NCBI RefSeq assembly: GCF_014397005.1
Contig: NZ_JACGWS010000015.1
Location: 1-64,000 of the forward strand
DNA: 64,000 nucleotides
Source of the DNA: Kordia aestuariivivens
GTDB taxonomy: Bacteria; Bacteroidota; Bacteroidia; Flavobacteriales; Flavobacteriaceae
Direction: 5' to 3'
This document shows positions 53,711-62,433 of this stretch, piece by piece. The notes beneath the pieces are model-generated. The model was not told the DNA's origin. It was given only the letters and a program-made list of their open reading frames with translations, and did no database searches. The first letter of the stretch is position 1, and every line of letters begins with the position of its first letter. The position numbers and the translations under genes were made by a program.

Positions 53711-54922
53711 TCAAGAATTCGCAATAAACGTTCTATTAATACGATTACTCGCGATAAACGAAGCCAATACGCCCAAAATAGAGATCGTTAAGAAAACCGT
53801 CACGCAGTTCATAAATTTCAACTCTACAGGATATGGTAAACTTGGCGTAATGTAAAATAGCTTAAATTCTAACTGTAAATAAATCACAATCACACCTAAG
53901 GTAATTCCCAATAATCCGCCCAAAACGGTAATAATAATTCCTTGAAAGAAGAAAATACGTTTAATCTGTTTCACGGTAGTTCCCATGCTAAACAGCGTTT
54001 TCATGTTGTTGCGTTTGTCTAAAATCATCATCACAATGGCGCCAACTACATTAAACAAGGCAAGAATTAACACTAATGTAAAAATGAGGTAAATAGCAAT
54101 GTTTTCTGTGTTGAGCATTTTGTACAATGCATCATTCAGTTCAATTCGATTCTTGATGATTACCTCATTATTAAAAATAGTAGCAATCTTATCTCTTACA
54201 GCAAATTCGTTTGCTTCAGGTGTCAAATTGAACTCAATATTGGTAATTTCATTTATTTCAAAATCAAGTAATTCTTGTGCTAATTCTATATTTGTAAATA
54301 CGTATTTATCATCTAAATCTTCATTAATTCGGTAAATTCCTGTGGTGGTTACTTTTACCTTTTCATACGGACTTTTAGAACTACTTGTAATGCTTTTAGT
54401 GCCAGGTTTGGGCACAATAATTTCTAGCAAACTACCATAATCATACGCAATTACACCCAAAAGATTGGAAACTCCAATGCCAATTACCGCTTCATCATAC
54501 GCATTCGGATTGATCCAGTTTCCCACATACATAATGCTGTCCATGGCGTTAACTTCTCTAAAATAAACATCTACACCTTTAATATTGGCAATATGATGTT
54601 TATTCTTTAAACTCAACACTACACGTTCTTCCACCACTTGTGAAAACGATACAATTTCAGGAATTGCCTCCAAATCTTTTAATTGTTGTGCGCTTACGCG
54701 AAAGGACTTTCCGGCAGCTGCTTCCATCTTAAGATCTGGATCAAAATCATTGCTAAATGACAAACTGAAGGTTTTTAATCCTGCAAATCCAGAAAGGACA
54801 ATGAACAAAGCCAAAGCACCAATTACAACCACCACACTTGTGACGATGTTGATGATGTTAATCGCGTTTTGAGAACTTTTAGAAAGCAAATACCGCTTGG
54901 CTATGTAAAAAGGAAATTTCAA
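53711..54922 (-). CDS. LolC/LolE-like ABC transporter permease
   Basis: This 403-aa protein has the MacB-PCD plus FtsX layout: an N-terminal helix (about 22-45) after the family start (FYIAKRYLL), a periplasmic domain (50-255) and three C-terminal helices (about 265-390). It should work with an ATPase to extract lipoproteins from the inner membrane. The ATPase gene is not in the window. It starts directly after the rbfA stop codon, so the two form an operon. Confidence 0.9.
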   Translation of the reverse strand: MKFPFYIAKRYLLSKSSQNAINIINIVTSVVVVIGALALFIVLSGFAGLKTFSLSFSNDFDPDLKMEAAAGKSFRVSAQQLKDLEAIPEIVSFSQVVEERVVLSLKNKHHIANIKGVDVYFREVNAMDSIMYVGNWINPNAYDEAVIGIGVSNLLGVIAYDYGSLLEIIVPKPGTKSITSSSKSPYEKVKVTTTGIYRINEDLDDKYVFTNIELAQELLDFEINEITNIEFNLTPEANEFAVRDKIATIFNNEVIIKNRIELNDALYKMLNTENIAIYLIFTLVLILALFNVVGAIVMMILDKRNNMKTLFSMGTTVKQIKRIFFFQGIIITVLGGLLGITLGVIVIYLQLEFKLFYITPSLPYPVELKFMNCVTVFLTISILGVLASFIASNRINRTFIANS

Positions 54923-55324
54923 TTAGGTTTTCTTTCTTTTATCTAATAAATCACGATCTTGAATAGGGTCATCTTCGCCTTTAAGCGACTTTTCAATGTT
55001 ATCTATATATTCCAAAGAATCGTCTACGTAAAACTTTAAATTAGGAACTTTACGCAATTGATGTCGTACGCGTTGTGCCAATTCATGTTTTATCAACTTT
55101 GAATTTGATTGAATTCCTTCTAACAGTTCTTTTCCTTTGTTGTGTGGAAAAATGCTTAGATATACTTTCCCAACGGATAGGTCAACGGTTACGTGTACTT
55201 TCGTTACCGAAATAATAATATTTGTTAGGCCACCACTTCGCGCAGCGCCTTGTAGGATGTCAACCAAATCTTTTTGAATAACACCTGCTATTTTTTTCTG
55301 TCTATTACTTTCTATTTCACTCAT
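54923..55324 (-). CDS. rbfA: Ribosome-binding factor A
   Basis: About 133 aa from the ATG giving MSEIESNRQKKIAGV. A start 10 codons earlier would overlap the promoter element TATTTTTG at 55332-55339. The KH-like fold shows I-Q-K-D-L, V-T-K-V-H-V-T-V-D-L-S and the R-V-R-H-Q-L-R-K-V-P-N-L segment. It helps 30S maturation. No gap to the LolC/E-like gene. Confidence 0.94.
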   Translation of the reverse strand: MSEIESNRQKKIAGVIQKDLVDILQGAARSGGLTNIIISVTKVHVTVDLSVGKVYLSIFPHNKGKELLEGIQSNSKLIKHELAQRVRHQLRKVPNLKFYVDDSLEYIDNIEKSLKGEDDPIQDRDLLDKRKKT

Positions 55325-55331
55325 AGTGCTG

Positions 55332-55339
55332 CAAAAATA
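55332..55339 (-). promoter_or_regulatory. Promoter -7 element of rbfA
   Basis: TATTTTTG on the minus strand, 8 bp before the chosen rbfA ATG. It implies an almost leaderless mRNA. Confidence 0.5.
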
Positions 55340-55387
55340 AAATATTAAGACCACAAAACGTTGACATTACTCCTGAATTACAATAAC

Positions 55388-55413
55388 TTTACTCAATAAT
55401 TGAGATTTAAAGT
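55388..55413. repeat. Dyad motif shared with the rnr upstream region
   Basis: CTTTACTCAATAATTGAGAT contains the dyad CTCAA-taa-TTGAG. Nearly the same sequence is at about 14692-14713. Both sit between divergent genes; an operator is possible. Confidence 0.4.
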
Positions 55414-55505
55414 CTCTAAAGCTTGTCTTAAAATGTTATTTATACATTTTTTTCACACTTTTGGAGCTTACATAAAGGTAGTTGATAATTTAATCAGAGA
55501 AAAAC

Positions 55506-55907
55506 GTGAATAAAATAGAACATATTGGAATTGCTGTCAAGGATATTGAAGCTTCCAACGAATTATTTGCAAAGCTGTTCAACAAAAAACATTATAAAAT
55601 GGAAGAAGTTGCCAGCGAAGGTGTAAAAACCTCTTTTTTCCAATTAGGTGAAAGTAAAATAGAATTGTTAGAAGCAACACGAGAAGACAGTCCTATTGCG
55701 AAGTTTATTGCTAAAAAAGGCGAAGGCGTACACCATATTGCATTTGATGTCACAGATATTCATGCAGAAGTTGAGCGACTAAAAAATGAAGGTTTTATCG
55801 TGCTAAACGAAACACCTAAAAAAGGCGCAGACAATAAGTTAGTAGTTTTTTTACATCCAAAATCGACAAATGGAACGCTTATAGAGTTGTGTCAGGAAAT
55901 AATTTAA
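55506..55907 (+). CDS. mce: Methylmalonyl-CoA epimerase
   Basis: This 133-aa glyoxalase-fold enzyme interconverts (R)- and (S)-methylmalonyl-CoA in propionate metabolism. It shows I-E-H-I-G-I-A-V-K-D-I (metal His at about 5), K-I-E-L-L-E-A-T, G-E-G-V-H-H-I-A-F-D-V and the terminal G-T-L-I-E-L-C-Q. It starts at a GTG. Length is typical. Confidence 0.94.
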   Translation: MNKIEHIGIAVKDIEASNELFAKLFNKKHYKMEEVASEGVKTSFFQLGESKIELLEATREDSPIAKFIAKKGEGVHHIAFDVTDIHAEVERLKNEGFIVLNETPKKGADNKLVVFLHPKSTNGTLIELCQEII

Positions 55908-55960
55908 TGCGTTTATATTTTTTCGGAATTAAAAAAAATAGTAATATTGCACCCTTATTT

Positions 55961-56034
55961 GGTCCCATAGCTCAGTTGGTTAGAGCATCTGACTCATAAT
56001 CAGAGGGTCACTGGTTCGAGCCCAGTTGGGACCA
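55961..56034 (+). tRNA. tRNA-Met (CAT)
   Basis: The acceptor stem GGTCCCA pairs with TGGGACC (56027-56033). D stem GCTC/GAGC, anticodon stem TCTGA/TCAGA around CTCATAA, T arm ACTGG-TTCGAGC-CCAGT, discriminator A. The anticodon is CAT. The paired first acceptor base excludes initiator tRNA. An elongator Met tRNA is most likely; a lysidine-modified tRNA-Ile2 cannot be fully excluded. CCA is not encoded. Confidence 0.93.
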
Positions 56035-56049
56035 CTTTATAAGAACGAA

Positions 56050-56078
56050 AGCCTTTCGAGAAATCGGGAGGTTTTTTT
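56050..56078 (+). terminator. Terminator after tRNA-Met
   Basis: CCTTTCGA (56052-56059) pairs with TCGGGAGG (56064-56071) with two G-U pairs, followed by seven Ts. Confidence 0.75.
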
Positions 56079-56108
56079 ATTTATAAGAGTTTCTTGGCGA
56101 GAAGCTTC

Positions 56109-56954
56109 TTATTTTATTAACCTTTGAATATGTTTAATTGGTAATGCCCAACAATAACCTCCAGACTTCGCAAAAACTAGCGCAACCATGTGGTTTCCGG
56201 CTTGTGAAAATACGATACTTCCTGAATCTCCAAAATCATTAAAAGGCTCATTGATTCCTTTAATTGAAATAATTCCTGAAAAATAATAAAACTTTCCATT
56301 CAACTTTACTTTGGCAGCTCCGTTATAAGAAGTCACAATTCCGCTTGTTCTTCCGGTAGTATTCCCTTGTTTATAAACACGTAAATTAAGTCTAGCACCA
56401 ATCAATTTATGAGGTTTTACCGGATTCCATTTGCCTTTATGTCGTGGATATATTTTAAAAACGGCAGCATCGATATAATTTTTCTTTGGAGGAAGTTTTA
56501 AATTAAACCATTTGTATAACTGTCCAGCTTTAATATTTGGATGGTAAATACATTCATCACCACTTCGTGAATTTTTTGAACCTGCCAACACATGTGCATT
56601 TGAAACTCCGTATTGTTGATTGCTCCCTTTTTTAGTAAAAAAACCGCCCATAGTTCCCCATTGTCGTAAGCGTTTGCTTCTAATGCCGCCGCCAGTTAGT
56701 AGTGTTGAGGTGCTTTTTGGAATCCCTTTTTGTTTTACAATTTTATAATCTGTATTTCCAAAATGTGCTTCGGCAGTTTTATTGGTATGGATTTCATCCG
56801 AATCTTCATTTGTTAGAATTATGATTCGATTTTTTTGCTCTTTTTTATCAATAAAAACACCTAAAATAGTATCGTTTGATTCTTCATTGAATAACACTTC
56901 ATTTTCAAACTTTTTAACTAAGGATTGTAATTTTTTTAAGTCATTAGTCTTCAT
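56109..56954 (-). CDS. Trypsin-like serine protease (NAL1-like)
   Basis: About 281 aa from the Met giving MKTNDLKKLQ; an ATG 17 codons earlier lies deeper in the upstream gene. It has the catalytic set G-V-S-N-A-H-V-L-A (His), Y-I-D-A-A-V-F (Asp) and F-G-D-S-G-S-I-V-F (Ser), with a G-T-M-G-G-F-F entry. This order resembles the NAL1-like trypsin family. It has no signal peptide. It overlaps the end of the 845-aa gene by 11 bp, so the two are coupled. Confidence 0.85.
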   Translation of the reverse strand: MKTNDLKKLQSLVKKFENEVLFNEESNDTILGVFIDKKEQKNRIIILTNEDSDEIHTNKTAEAHFGNTDYKIVKQKGIPKSTSTLLTGGGIRSKRLRQWGTMGGFFTKKGSNQQYGVSNAHVLAGSKNSRSGDECIYHPNIKAGQLYKWFNLKLPPKKNYIDAAVFKIYPRHKGKWNPVKPHKLIGARLNLRVYKQGNTTGRTSGIVTSYNGAAKVKLNGKFYYFSGIISIKGINEPFNDFGDSGSIVFSQAGNHMVALVFAKSGGYCWALPIKHIQRLIK

Positions 56955-59481
56955 ATGCTTTGTATTTTGAAGTTGACGAAAGCGGTAATTTTTTACGGCT
57001 TCCAAAAATTGTGAATACGTTGAGGTCTACTGCTAAGAAAACTCCGTATTGCAATACGTTAGCACTTGTAGTAATACCATTATTTGTAACCTCTCGTAGT
57101 GAAGGTGAGTAGCTAGCTCCTATTCCTAACGTAATAGGATTATTTTTAAAATGTGTTGTTATGTAGGCACCTGGCGATAATACTTGCTCAAAACCAAACT
57201 CAGGACTTGTAGCAACATCATCATTATCGTTTGATAAGCTATAGTTTAAAACAGCACCTAAATCTAACACTTGAACAAAAAGTCCCACACTACCAATAAG
57301 TTTAGAATCTATGCCTACTGCGAACTCTACACCAATTGGTAAATTTGCACCAATATACGTTCCGTCAGTTTCTTCAATTCCATTACTTTTCAAACGTTCA
57401 GTTCCAAATTCAATGCCAGGGTAGAAAGTAACAGTTGTTGAAAAATAACTTTGCTGTTTTACCATATAACCGCCAGTTTTCATTGCTACTGCGTCTAAAG
57501 CTTCTTTAATATCATCACTATCTTCAGCTAAAATGATACTTGCCATGAGCTTTGTATATTTATTAAATGCTGCACTTGAAGAATTGAAATTATTAAGTCC
57601 TTCTGAAGCTACTTCTTTAACAATTGTTCGTTTTTCTTCCTCTGAATATGTAATATAATCTTTTAAAACTTTTTTAATGTTTGTTGTTGTATACTCAAAA
57701 TTATCGTCTAAAACCGCATTTTTGAATATATCAAATCGCGTTTGGACTAAAGCTTGAGTCATTTCGTAATTTTCGAGCTTTTGATTGATTATTTTCTGAG
57801 TTTCATCTAACAACTTACTAATTTGATTTCTCGATAAAACACTTGCCTCTAATTGTTGTAACTTACCTAATGCTGTTAAGCCTTGAAAAGCATCACTATC
57901 GATGTTAAAAGGAATTCTATTTTTTTGCGTAAAGTTTTTCAACCAACTGATAAAGTTGACTGTATTTAAAGCAACTTGACCATATTTTTTTGTTTTTACA
58001 CCTTCGTGAAGTAAAGAGATATATTTAAACCCTTGAATGTATGTAGCTTTGTATTTTGATAGATTTTCTTTTTCTCCTTCAACGTTTGTCAAAAGTGAAA
58101 TTCCGTCCATGCCGTTTTCCACCAAATCAAAAATCAATACTGTATACGAATTGAAAAGATCAATAGAAAAAGTTTGATCTTCTAGCGCGTTTATTTTACT
58201 TAATAAAGTATTGATACTGTTCACAATTTCAGAAGCTTTTACAATTTGTAGCTTCAAGTTTTGAATATTGGTATGCACATGTGAAAAGAATTTACTTTCA
58301 TCACCATCTTTTACGTTGAAGGTAAACTCTAGCTTATCGCGTTCGCCTGTATATAATAATTTCCAAAGCATTTCCAATTCAAGCTGATTTAGCTTTAATA
58401 TTTCTGCTGGAAGTACATATTTCAACTTGCCATCTTCTTCTTGTTGAATTGCTTTTAAAAACACTGTTAAACCTACAATGCTTCTATCAGTAATGGTTTG
58501 ACTATCATTACCTTGTTTGGTTAAAAAGGTTTCTTCTCCTAACAATAATAATATTTCGTCGGGTTTTTTATTCTTATTAATTTCTCCAAAAACACGCGTA
58601 ATAGCAGTAAGTCCTGAGATAAGTTCATTCTTTGCATCTTCCTTAACATTTATCTTTAATTTATCGATGACGAGTTTTGCAATTGCAGGCGCATTTTTTG
58701 GAATTCCATTCAAATCTTGTTTAAATGTTGCTTTCCAAGTATCGCCATCTGTATATATAGAAGTAAGATCAGAAGTTTCTAACATGGTTAATGAATTTGG
58801 GAAAGCTTCTTGTAATAATTCGTCATTTTGCAATTTTTCTAACCATTCACGCAAAAAAGCTTGCATTAATTCTTCTTGCGCTCTACTCAATGCCCAATCT
58901 GTAATTCCTTGTAAAATTTCTGCTTGCGATACGCCCAATAACGAACCGATTGCACCTACGGAAGTTCCATCGCCATAAGCGCTATTTCCTTCCAACACAT
59001 TGATTGCTGCTTTTAAATATTTTAGCTGTTTTGATGAAACTTCTACATTTGCAACAAATGTATTTAGCCTTGTATCGTCACTAATATCTGAAAGTAAAAA
59101 TTTGTAACGCTCTATTTCAGCATCTAGTTCTGCTATTGCAATATCAGTTACAATATTATTTTCAGGTTGAGCAATTTCTGCTTCTTGGTCATCAGGATCA
59201 GGAAAATCAGATCCGCCAGAAGTGCCATCTCCTTGTGGTTGCGCTACATCAGCGTTCATTTCTAATACTATTATTTTTTTAAATTCATCAGTGAAAATAC
59301 TGTCAATATCACCTCCTTTGAGTTCAATTAGTTCTTGTAATCGAGCCAAGTTTTTGGCATCTTCCACATACGATTGAGCAAAGATTGGAGTAGTAAGTAA
59401 AAGCAAAAAGAAAAAGCAAAACGTTTTTAAACTGGTTTTCCCTATGGTCGTTAACTTGGTAATTGGTAGATTAGTTTTCAT
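56944..59481 (-). CDS. Large exported protein with a C-terminal barrel-like region
   Basis: This 845-aa protein of unrecognised family has an N-terminal hydrophobic signal (about 17-35, ending IFAQ), an acidic low-complexity segment (about 75-105, rich in Asp, Glu, Gln) and a long helical region (about 110-660). A C-terminal beta-rich part (about 665-835: YIGANLPIGVEFAVGI, LGIGASYSPSL) looks like an outer-membrane barrel. Coupling to a downstream protease gene suggests a two-component secreted or envelope system. Function unknown. Confidence 0.75.
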   Translation of the reverse strand: MKTNLPITKLTTIGKTSLKTFCFFFLLLLTTPIFAQSYVEDAKNLARLQELIELKGGDIDSIFTDEFKKIIVLEMNADVAQPQGDGTSGGSDFPDPDDQEAEIAQPENNIVTDIAIAELDAEIERYKFLLSDISDDTRLNTFVANVEVSSKQLKYLKAAINVLEGNSAYGDGTSVGAIGSLLGVSQAEILQGITDWALSRAQEELMQAFLREWLEKLQNDELLQEAFPNSLTMLETSDLTSIYTDGDTWKATFKQDLNGIPKNAPAIAKLVIDKLKINVKEDAKNELISGLTAITRVFGEINKNKKPDEILLLLGEETFLTKQGNDSQTITDRSIVGLTVFLKAIQQEEDGKLKYVLPAEILKLNQLELEMLWKLLYTGERDKLEFTFNVKDGDESKFFSHVHTNIQNLKLQIVKASEIVNSINTLLSKINALEDQTFSIDLFNSYTVLIFDLVENGMDGISLLTNVEGEKENLSKYKATYIQGFKYISLLHEGVKTKKYGQVALNTVNFISWLKNFTQKNRIPFNIDSDAFQGLTALGKLQQLEASVLSRNQISKLLDETQKIINQKLENYEMTQALVQTRFDIFKNAVLDDNFEYTTTNIKKVLKDYITYSEEEKRTIVKEVASEGLNNFNSSSAAFNKYTKLMASIILAEDSDDIKEALDAVAMKTGGYMVKQQSYFSTTVTFYPGIEFGTERLKSNGIEETDGTYIGANLPIGVEFAVGIDSKLIGSVGLFVQVLDLGAVLNYSLSNDNDDVATSPEFGFEQVLSPGAYITTHFKNNPITLGIGASYSPSLREVTNNGITTSANVLQYGVFLAVDLNVFTIFGSRKKLPLSSTSKYKAYED

Positions 59482-59673
59482 TATATAATATTTATGGTTG
59501 TAGTCAAAAAATAAGAGCTAAAAAAGCATTGATCAAGATATCTAAAAGATGATTTTTATTAGATATAGCGAAGCGCTTTGTTTAAAATGTTTTGGGGAAA
59601 TAACACATTAAATATAGTAAGAAACTATAATCAAAAAGCTAAAAAAGGCAAATTTTTAATATAATTATATAGC

Positions 59674-59707
59674 AAAAGAGTCTTCCTAGTTTTAGAAAGA
59701 CTCTTTT
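59674..59707 (-). terminator. Terminator of the YceI gene
   Basis: AAAAGAGTCTT and AAGACTCTTTT form an 11-bp stem, with A- and T-rich flanks in both directions. No gene is visible in 59482-59773. Confidence 0.75.
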
Positions 59708-59773
59708 AAGAATTTTATTTCAAAATAATAATAATAAGCGCAACAGGTAAATTAAAACATACTAAGGTTCTAA

Positions 59774-60328
59774 TTACAAACTCAATTTTACTTCAAAACC
59801 AATAGCGTCAGAAATGGCTTTATCTTTCAATTTACTATTATAATTAACTCCCCAAAGTGTTCTGTCAATCTTAAACTTCGTTGTCATTTCGGCTTTTTCA
59901 AAATCAATTTCAGCTTGAAACTTTACAGGTTGCGTAATACCTTTAATAGTCATATCCGCTTTTGCTTCAAAGCTTGTTGCATCATGATATCGAATCGCTG
60001 TAATCACTAATGTTGCCGTTGGATACTTTTTTACGTCAAAAAAATCAGGATCTTTCAAATGCTCTGTCAAACTTTGATTGCCTTCTTCGTTCATATCTTG
60101 CGCTCGTAAAGTGTTGAGGTCAATGGTGAAACTTCCACCAGTAATCATATCGTCTTTTTTTATAAAATAACCTTCTTGAAACTGAACAATTCCAAAATGA
60201 CCACTAAAGTAAAAACTATAATCACAGGACCATTTTATTTCACTTTTAGATGTGTTGATCGGAAGTTGCTCTTGTGCATTCAAAAATGCTATTGAAAATA
60301 ATGCAATGCAGGATACTAATTTTTTCAT
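59774..60328 (-). CDS. YceI family periplasmic lipid-binding protein
   Basis: This 184-aa protein has a signal peptide (1-18, FLNAQ). The YceI lipocalin-like barrel shows S-E-I-K-W, G-G-S-F-T-I-D-L, L-K-D-P-D-F-F-D-V-K-K-Y-P-T-A-T and the A-D-M-T-I-K-G-I-T strand. YceI proteins bind isoprenoid-type lipids in the periplasm. It is divergent from the ToxR-like regulator, which may control it. Confidence 0.93.
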   Translation of the reverse strand: MKKLVSCIALFSIAFLNAQEQLPINTSKSEIKWSCDYSFYFSGHFGIVQFQEGYFIKKDDMITGGSFTIDLNTLRAQDMNEEGNQSLTEHLKDPDFFDVKKYPTATLVITAIRYHDATSFEAKADMTIKGITQPVKFQAEIDFEKAEMTTKFKIDRTLWGVNYNSKLKDKAISDAIGFEVKLSL

Positions 60329-60458
60329 CTGTCTAATTTTTTAAATTTAATTTGTTCTCAAAACTAGATCGGAGACAGCCTAAAAAATGTCAAAAAAATG
60401 TAAAAGAAGTGTCAACAGTTGTAAAAAGTCATGAAATTGTATGTTATTTACACCAATT

Positions 60459-61325
60459 ATGAGCAAAAAACGCATTTATTTATATAGTGGATTGATTCTT
60501 ATTGCATTGATGACTTGGGTATTTTCACAACCAAGCAAGGAGCAAACAGACTTTTCTGAGAAGGTAAAAATAGCATTACGCGATGTTGGAAATAAATTAT
60601 TACTGACCAATAAAGACACGACTTCGCTGATTTTACCCGTGAAAGAAATATCAAGATCAAAATATGAACTTTCGTTTCAAAGTCAGCTTACATTTGAGCC
60701 AACGGCATTAGTTTCCATTGTTGTAGAAAGTTTTAAAAAGGCAGCATTACCAACAGATTATCGTGTTGAGGTCATTCAATGTGCAGATGGAGAAGTTGGG
60801 TATAGTTATCAAATCACCGATAGCGAAGAAAGTACCATCATTCCATGCGCAGGACGCTTATTACCCAAAAATTGTTATACCATTCAAGTCCGATTTACGG
60901 AAATAAAAGCTTCCTTTTATAAAGTATCAACCTTTATATATATTTTCCTTTTGATGGTTCTCATTTTGATGGAAGTGTTCTTTTTTAAGAAAAAACAAGT
61001 CGTAAAAACCATTGAAAACCATGAAAATTATGCTTCTTTAGGGAGTTTTCAGTTTTATCCAACACAAAATAAATTAGTAAAACAAGCGACGGAAATCAGT
61101 CTTTCCAAAAAAGAATGTGAGTTGCTACAAATTTTCATCGCGAATCCAAATCAAATCGTAACACGTGACGAACTCACCAAAAAAGTTTGGGAAGACAATG
61201 GCGTTATTGTCGGAAGAAGTTTAGACACATACATTTCCAAACTCCGTAAAATTTTAAAAGATGACAAAACCATTAAACTCACCAATATTCATGGAGTTGG
61301 GTATAAATTGGAAATTGAAGTTTAG
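60459..61325 (+). CDS. ToxR-like membrane regulator (periplasmic sensor plus winged helix)
   Basis: About 288 aa. A first membrane helix (about 6-23) is followed by a sensor domain of about 120 residues with three Cys (Q-C-A-D-G, I-P-C-A-G-R, K-N-C-Y), then a second membrane helix (about 160-178). The C-terminal OmpR/PhoB-type winged helix (about 195-288) shows L-S-K-K-E-C-E-L-L, T-R-D-E-L, R-S-L-D-T-Y-I-S-K-L-R-K and G-V-G-Y-K-L. It can link an envelope signal to transcription without a kinase. ATG at 60441 is an alternative start. Confidence 0.85.
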   Translation: MSKKRIYLYSGLILIALMTWVFSQPSKEQTDFSEKVKIALRDVGNKLLLTNKDTTSLILPVKEISRSKYELSFQSQLTFEPTALVSIVVESFKKAALPTDYRVEVIQCADGEVGYSYQITDSEESTIIPCAGRLLPKNCYTIQVRFTEIKASFYKVSTFIYIFLLMVLILMEVFFFKKKQVVKTIENHENYASLGSFQFYPTQNKLVKQATEISLSKKECELLQIFIANPNQIVTRDELTKKVWEDNGVIVGRSLDTYISKLRKILKDDKTIKLTNIHGVGYKLEIEV

Positions 61326-61362
61326 ATTGTTGGACTTTTTGGACTTCTTTGATTTTTAGACT

Positions 61363-61412
61363 TTTTTCTTTTTCCGCAGTGTAGCAGACATTTTTCGTTA
61401 AGATTTTTTGAA
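61363..61412 (+). repeat. Dispersed 3'-UTR repeat B, copy 2
   Basis: Second copy of 52231-52278 in the same orientation, downstream of the ToxR-like gene. The 30 bp before it (61330-61360) repeat TTGGACTT. No gene is visible in 61326-61518. Confidence 0.8.
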
Positions 61413-61518
61413 TCCACAACATTCCTAAATCTAAGTTTTCCATAAAATTCTTTTAGCTTTAATTTTTAACTAAATTTATCCATAGAAATTGAGTCAAATT
61501 ATAAATTCAAAATCCATT

Positions 61519-61941
61519 ATGAAATGGAAAATAATTAAAGAATATAAAAGAGAGTACGCTGACACATCCTATTATCTAAAAGCGGAAAGAGATGTGAAAG
61601 AAGGAATCCTTGTCATAGAAATTAACTGGGTTGAAAATTTCATGTATGATTTATCAGTTAATCTATACACAAAAAATACGGGTCTGAAATCCATTTTCAA
61701 AAAAATATCGAAGCGTTATATTTACGGACATTTAGTTTCTTGTAATGACCGTATTGAAAAATATGGACATCAAATAATGAGAATTACAGATGAATCGCCT
61801 ATGAGTAAATTCAAAAGATTAGACTCACTTCAAAAGGATATTGTCCTGAATTGGAACTTATTTGATAAACGTAATATAGAAATTAAAACAAAATTACCTG
61901 AGAAAAGCATAATTAGAGAAAAAGCATATAACAAGGTGTGA
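61519..61941 (+). CDS. Hypothetical protein
   Basis: About 140 aa from the ATG giving MKWKIIKEYKREY; the upstream in-frame TTG is less likely. It is cytosolic, rich in Lys, Asn and Ile, with alternating strands (ILVIEINW, YDLSVNLY) and a Lys-rich end. No family or motif is recognised. Single gene, convergent with the GreA/B-like gene. Confidence 0.6.
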   Translation: MKWKIIKEYKREYADTSYYLKAERDVKEGILVIEINWVENFMYDLSVNLYTKNTGLKSIFKKISKRYIYGHLVSCNDRIEKYGHQIMRITDESPMSKFKRLDSLQKDIVLNWNLFDKRNIEIKTKLPEKSIIREKAYNKV

Positions 61942-61983
61942 AATATTCTTGAAAACTTACAAAGCATAATTTAATCTTATTCA

Positions 61984-62433
61984 TCACAAAACCTTCTCAA
62001 TAACAAAAACCTGTTCTCTAAACGAAACGGTATCACCCACTTTTTTGCCTAATAACAATTTCCCAATCGGTGTATTGGACGCAATTGCGTAGAATGTTGA
62101 GTTGTTTGCCGAAATTTCGCCAACACTGACGGAAATAAAATAATTAGCCTGAGAAGTATATATAATGGCTCCTAAAGAACCTTGTTTTGCTGTAATTGTA
62201 GGATTTACTTTTTGAAGAATTGCGGTTACTTTCTCAATTTCCAACAGTTGATTTCCTAGTTTTTCGCGTTCCAATTGCAACATCGCGCGACCAGTTTCGT
62301 GCTTATCGCCAGCCGAACTTTTGGTTTCGGACAACATCGCTTCCTGAATGCTCGCAAAATTTCTTTGAATATTGGCGTTTCGTTCGTTCACGATGTCCAA
62401 ACACAATTGATGTAGTTTTTCTTTCAAATTCAT
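61984..62433 (-). CDS. GreA/GreB C-terminal domain-like protein
   Basis: About 149 aa from the ATG at 62433. A long N-terminal coiled coil (about 1-65; R-A-M-L-Q-L-E-R-E-K-L) precedes a beta domain with N-T-P-I-G-K-L-L-L-G-K-K-V-G-D-T-V-S, the hallmark of the GreA/GreB FKBP-like domain. It may act on RNA polymerase. Homologues are sometimes labelled 3-oxoacyl-ACP synthase, which the sequence does not support. The ATG overlaps the upstream stop by 4 bp. Confidence 0.75.
   Translation of the reverse strand: MNLKEKLHQLCLDIVNERNANIQRNFASIQEAMLSETKSSAGDKHETGRAMLQLEREKLGNQLLEIEKVTAILQKVNPTITAKQGSLGAIIYTSQANYFISVSVGEISANNSTFYAIASNTPIGKLLLGKKVGDTVSFREQVFVIEKVL

Noticed and set aside
55961-56034. Initiator tRNA-fMet
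   Set aside because: The first acceptor pair G-C is matched, and the anticodon stem lacks the three G-C pairs of initiators.
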